Origin: Flavobacteriales bacterium | Lineage (GTDB): Bacteria; Bacteroidota; Bacteroidia; Flavobacteriales_F; PHOS-HE28 | DNA: 44,771 nucleotides | NCBI GenBank assembly: GCA_016788485.1 | Contig: JAEUSV010000052.1 | Location: forward strand, 1-44,771 | Reading direction: 5' to 3' | Shown here: one piece after another, positions 41,484 to 44,771 of the stretch | How positions within the stretch are numbered: the first letter of the stretch is position 1 | Layout: each line of letters begins with the position of its first letter | Made by a program: the position numbers and the translations under genes | The notes under the pieces: generated by a model | Told to the model about the DNA's origin: nothing | Databases searched by the model: none | Seen by the model: the letters and a program-made list of their open reading frames with translations, nothing else

Positions 41484-42233
41484 ATGCACATCGCGATCGC
41501 CGGCAACATCGGATCGGGGAAGACCACGCTCACGCAGCTCCTCGCCAAGCACTACAAGTGGGACCAGCTGCAGGAGGCTGTGGACAACAACCCCTACCTC
41601 TTCGACTTCTACAAGGACATGCAGCGCTGGAGCTTCAACCTCCAGATCTTCTTCCTCAACAGCCGCTTCGAGCAGCTGCTGGAGATCCGCCGCAGCGGCC
41701 GCAACGTGATCCAGGACCGCACGATCTACGAGGACGCCTTCATCTTCGCCCCCAACCTGCACGCGATGGGGCTCATGACCACGCGCGACTTCGAGAACTA
41801 CTTCCGCCTGTTCCAGAACATGGACAGCGCGATCACGCCGCCCGACCTGCTGATCTACCTGCGCGCCAGCGTGCCCAACCTGGTGGCCCAGATCGCCGAG
41901 CGCGGCCGTGAGTACGAGAACGGCATCAGCATCGACTACCTCAAGCGCCTCAACGAGCGTTACGAAGCGTGGATCAGCACCTACGACAAGGGCAAGCTGC
42001 TGGTGATCGACGTGGACGACAACGCGTTCCACACCAACCCCGAGCACCTGGGCCGCATCATCAACGCGATCGACGCGGAGATCCACGGCCTGTTCCCGAA
42101 CGAGGCGCCCGCCACCAACGGCCAGCTCAAGGCCAAGGCCGGCAACGGCAAGGCGACCGCCCCCGTGAAGCCCGCGGCCAAGGCACCGGCGAAACCCGCC
42201 GCCAAGCCCGCCCTCGCCAAGGCCAAGCGCTGA
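41484..42233 (+). CDS. Deoxynucleoside kinase with Ala/Lys/Pro tail
   Basis: 249-residue kinase of the dNK family. Walker [10 protein letters not shown] (residues 7-15), then [13 protein letters not shown], the dNK motif [11 protein letters not shown] (catalytic/DRS region, near residue 79) and the lid [10 protein letters not shown]. Residues about 207-249 are an unusual low-complexity tail of Ala, Lys and Pro ([21 protein letters not shown]). This is the standard deoxyadenosine/deoxyguanosine-kinase-like sequence of Bacteroidota. It is not a close copy of the dNK at 35061. Confidence 0.9.
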   Translation: MHIAIAGNIGSGKTTLTQLLAKHYKWDQLQEAVDNNPYLFDFYKDMQRWSFNLQIFFLNSRFEQLLEIRRSGRNVIQDRTIYEDAFIFAPNLHAMGLMTTRDFENYFRLFQNMDSAITPPDLLIYLRASVPNLVAQIAERGREYENGISIDYLKRLNERYEAWISTYDKGKLLVIDVDDNAFHTNPEHLGRIINAIDAEIHGLFPNEAPATNGQLKAKAGNGKATAPVKPAAKAPAKPAAKPALAKAKR

Positions 42234-42249
42234 ACGATCTGTCATTCGT

Positions 42250-42281
42250 GAAAAAGCCTGCGGAGCGCCGCAGGCTTTTTC
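42250..42281 (+). terminator. Perfect 14-bp bidirectional hairpin terminator
   Basis: GAAAAAGCCTGCGG pairs with CCGCAGGCTTTTTC around AGCG, 16 bp after the kinase stop. Stretch 42282-42362 has no feature I can see. Confidence 0.85.
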
Positions 42282-42362
42282 ATTTCAGCACTTCGCACCG
42301 ATGCGTGATGCACACGCAGGCACTGCGCACCACCGCGCCGTGCTGCCGGAGCAGCGCATGAA

Positions 42363-42389
42363 AAAGGCCCGCGCAGTGCGCGGGCCTTT
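42363..42389 (-). terminator. Perfect 12-bp hairpin terminator of hppA
   Basis: AAAGGCCCGCGC and GCGCGGGCCTTT around AGT; on the minus strand the stem runs into TTTTTC. It is 18 bp beyond the hppA stop. Confidence 0.85.
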
Positions 42390-42407
42390 CACGAGGATCG
42401 GTGATGG

Positions 42408-44660
42408 TCAGAAGCGCTGGCCGAGGTCGATGGTGTTCGCCTGGGCGGTGACATCGCTGCCCTGGGCGGGCGCCACGTACGCATCGCTGCTGCCGGCGGG
42501 CATGTTCTCCATGGTGCTGTGGGGCACGGCACCGGCATGGTTCTTCTGGGCGATGTGCGGGGCGATGATGAGCGCCACGATGGAGGTGAGCTTGATGAGG
42601 ATGTTCATGGACGGGCCGCTGGTGTCCTTGAAGGGATCGCCCACGGTGTCGCCGGTCACGGCCGCCTTGTGCGGGTCGCTGCCCTTCTTGTAGGTCTGGC
42701 CGTCGATCAGCACGCCCTTCTCGAAGCTCTTCTTCGCATTGTCCCACGCGCCACCGGCGTTGTTCTGGAACATGCCCATGAGCACGCCGCTCACGGTGAT
42801 GCCGGCGAGCAGGCCGCCGAGGGCCTCTGGGCCGAAGGCGAAGCCCACGATCACGGGGCTGAGCAGCGCGAGCGCACCGGGCATGATCATCTCGCGGATC
42901 GATGCCTTGGTGCTGATCTCCACGCACTTCTCATACTCGGGCTTGCCCTTGCCCTCCATGATGCCGGGGATCTCGCGGAACTGGCGGCGCACCTCCTTCA
43001 CCATGTCCATGGCGGCCTTGCCCACCGCGCTGATGGCCATGCTGCTGAACAGGAAGGGGATCATGCCGCCCACGAACAGCATGCCGAGCACGTCGGCCTT
43101 GTAGATGTCGATGGCGTTGATGCCCGCGAGGCCCACGTAGGCCGCGAAAAGCGCCAGGGCGGTGAGGGCGGCCGAGGCGATGGCGAAGCCCTTGCCGGTG
43201 GCGGCGGTGGTGTTGCCCGTGGCGTCGAGGATGTCGGTGCGCTCACGCACCTCCTTGGGCAGGCCGCTCATCTCGGCGATGCCACCGGCGTTGTCGCTGA
43301 TGGGGCCGAAGGCGTCGATGGCGAGCTGCATGGCGGTGGTGGCCATCATGCCGGCCGCCGCGATGGCCACGCCGTACAGGCCGGCCAGTTCGAAGGCGCC
43401 GATGATGCCGCCGGCCAGCACGAGGATCGGCAGGAAGGTGCTCTCCATGCCCACGGCCAGACCGCCGATGACGTTGGTGGCGTGGCCCGTGCCGCTCTTC
43501 TGCACGATGCTGTCCACGGGCTTGCGGCCCATGCTCGTGTAGTACTCGGTGATGTAGCTCATGAGGAAGCCGACCACCAGGCCCAGCACGATGGCGAAGA
43601 ACACATTGAGGCTGCTCACCGGGGTGACCACGCCGTTGCGCACGAACTGCATCTCGGCGGGCATCATCCACTGGATCACGAAATAGCTGGTGATGGCCGT
43701 GAGCAGGATGCTGCTGATGTTGCCCTTGTTGAGTGCCGCCATCACGCTGTCGGTGTCCTTGCTGATGCGCACGAAGAAGGTGCCCACGATGCTGAAGAGG
43801 ATGCCGAGGCCGGCGATGAGGATGGGCAGCAGGATCGGGGCCATGCCACCGAAGTTGTCCTGGCTCACGACCTCGCGGCCGAGCACCATGGTGCTGAGGA
43901 TGGTGGCCACGTAGCTGCCGAAGAGGTCGGCGCCCATGCCGGCCACGTCGCCCACGTTGTCGCCCACGTTGTCGGCCACGGTGGCGGGGTTGCGCGGGTC
44001 ATCCTCGGGGATGCCGGCCTCCACCTTGCCCACCAGGTCGGCGCCCACGTCGGCGGCCTTGGTGTAGATGCCACCGCCCACGCGGGCGAAGAGCGCGATG
44101 CTCTCAGCGCCGAGGCTGAAGCCGGCGAGCACCTCGAGGGCCTTCTCCATGCTCGCGCCTTCCACGCCGGGGGCCGCGTACATGTTGTAGAACACGATGA
44201 AGAGGCCGCTGAGGCCCAGCACGGCGAGGCCGCTCACGCCAAGGCCCATCACGGTGCCGCCGTTGAAGCTCACCTGCAGGCCCTTGGCCAGGCTGGTGCG
44301 GGCGGCCTGCGTGGTGCGCACGTTGGCCTTGGTGGCGATGTTCATGCCGATCCAGCCGGCGAAGGCGCTGAAGAAGGCCCCGATCACGAAGGCGATCGCC
44401 ACCACCCAGTCGGTGTGGGGCTGCGCCTTGGTGAGCTCGGCGCTCCACGCCAGCAGCACCGACGCGATGGCCACGAAGATGCCCAGCACCTTCCACTCGG
44501 CGCGCAGGAAGGCACTGGCGCCACGGGCGATGTAGCCCGCCAGCTCCTGCATGTTCGCGTCGCCGGCGTCCTGCTTGCTCACCCACATGGCCTTGGCCAC
44601 CATGACCACCAGGCCCACCACGCCCAGAATGGGCAGGTAATACATCATTTCAACTCCCAT
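42408..44660 (-). CDS. hppA: K+-dependent membrane-bound pyrophosphatase
   Basis: Integral-membrane enzyme that hydrolyses PPi and pumps Na+ or H+. About 750 residues with 15-16 membrane helices. PPi/Mg2+ binding motifs [38 protein letters not shown] are complete (near residues 210-245), as are the [19 protein letters not shown] and C-terminal [15 protein letters not shown] segments. The K+-dependence signature is [10 protein letters not shown]: Ala486 and Gly489, where K+-independent enzymes have Lys and Thr, so a K+-dependent (commonly Na+-pumping) enzyme is predicted. ATG 44660 is used; 44648 is possible. An unusual ~45-residue hydrophilic tail follows the last helix. Confidence 0.93.
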   Translation of the reverse strand: MGVEMMYYLPILGVVGLVVMVAKAMWVSKQDAGDANMQELAGYIARGASAFLRAEWKVLGIFVAIASVLLAWSAELTKAQPHTDWVVAIAFVIGAFFSAFAGWIGMNIATKANVRTTQAARTSLAKGLQVSFNGGTVMGLGVSGLAVLGLSGLFIVFYNMYAAPGVEGASMEKALEVLAGFSLGAESIALFARVGGGIYTKAADVGADLVGKVEAGIPEDDPRNPATVADNVGDNVGDVAGMGADLFGSYVATILSTMVLGREVVSQDNFGGMAPILLPILIAGLGILFSIVGTFFVRISKDTDSVMAALNKGNISSILLTAITSYFVIQWMMPAEMQFVRNGVVTPVSSLNVFFAIVLGLVVGFLMSYITEYYTSMGRKPVDSIVQKSGTGHATNVIGGLAVGMESTFLPILVLAGGIIGAFELAGLYGVAIAAAGMMATTAMQLAIDAFGPISDNAGGIAEMSGLPKEVRERTDILDATGNTTAATGKGFAIASAALTALALFAAYVGLAGINAIDIYKADVLGMLFVGGMIPFLFSSMAISAVGKAAMDMVKEVRRQFREIPGIMEGKGKPEYEKCVEISTKASIREMIMPGALALLSPVIVGFAFGPEALGGLLAGITVSGVLMGMFQNNAGGAWDNAKKSFEKGVLIDGQTYKKGSDPHKAAVTGDTVGDPFKDTSGPSMNILIKLTSIVALIIAPHIAQKNHAGAVPHSTMENMPAGSSDAYVAPAQGSDVTAQANTIDLGQRF

Positions 44661-44730
44661 CGATCCGTTCGGTGTTGTGTATGTTCTTGTCCGTCAGAGC
44701 CTTCCATCCCCATTGGACGGAAGAGGGGCG

Positions 44731-44738
44731 CGAAAATA
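44731..44738 (-). promoter_or_regulatory. -7 box TATTTTCG of hppA
   Basis: TAnnTTCG match on the minus strand, 70 bp before ATG 44660; the -33 region is close to the window edge and has no clear TTG. Confidence 0.5.
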
Positions 44739-44771
44739 GGAAAGTCTGGGGAAGGGGGTGGGATCATGGGG

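Noticed and set aside
42282..42362. Possible small RNA between two terminators
   Set aside because: It is only 80 bp, flanked by convergent terminators, with no promoter box of the local type.

Overview
The window looks like a chromosomal segment from a high-GC member of the Bacteroidota, most likely an uncultured Flavobacteriales lineage. The evidence is a type IX secretion C-terminal sorting domain, Bacteroidota-type genes (DUF4290, a DUF6089-like outer-membrane barrel, a bacterial GH3 protein, K+-dependent membrane pyrophosphatase), lipoproteins with short signal peptides, an absence of clear Shine-Dalgarno sites, and many copies of the Bacteroidota -7 promoter element TAnnTTTG (here often TAnnTTCG). 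Most genes are strongly G+C-rich. Two small hypothetical genes at 3616-4233 and 4807-5187 are strikingly A+T-rich and look acquired.

Layout. 1-2162 (minus): str operon rpsL-rpsG-fusA (fusA cut by the window edge) with a well-formed promoter. 2163-5413: accessory region with a heptanucleotide repeat tract, a Fic-fold gene with a degenerate catalytic motif, two A+T-rich orphan genes and a 71-bp duplicated copy of the next gene's promoter and start. 5414-8325: a translationally coupled ABC ATPase and an unrecognised multi-spanning membrane protein, followed by dispersed repeats and a hairpin. 8614-14948: UvrD/PcrA helicase, a small lipoprotein, DUF4290, MurA (Cys replaced by Asp in the active-site loop) and two tandem TlpA-like thioredoxins. 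15161-17089: a secreted M43-type metalloprotease with T9SS tail. 17206-21922: grpE-dnaJ, adenine deaminase, fatty-acid desaturase, small membrane protein. 22154-23284: a second Fic-fold gene, also without the catalytic histidine. 23326-25361: DUF2167 protein, GluQ-like synthetase, tRNA-Leu(TAA) and tRNA-Gly(GCC). 25419-32632: large YfhO-like membrane protein, mutS, a SPOUT RNA methyltransferase and a beta-barrel protein. 32687-34966: a frameshifted small membrane gene and a large TPR lipoprotein. 35061-38121: folK overlapping a deoxynucleoside kinase, and sppA. 38229-44660: DUF2797, GH3, a secreted beta-rich protein, a second deoxynucleoside kinase and the pyrophosphatase hppA.

Most of the window is housekeeping. 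The features most worth attention are: promoter boxes placed exactly where transcription should begin at the start codon (near-leaderless genes); two Fic proteins that both lost the catalytic His; a tRNA whose encoded CCA end shares a base with the start codon of a tRNA-modifying synthetase; a DnaJ that has lost precisely one of its two zinc sites; and the duplicated promoter/start segment beside A+T-rich genes. I did not find a clearly new multi-gene system; the uncharacterised ABC pair is the nearest candidate. No CRISPR array, rRNA, complete insertion sequence or prophage was seen.
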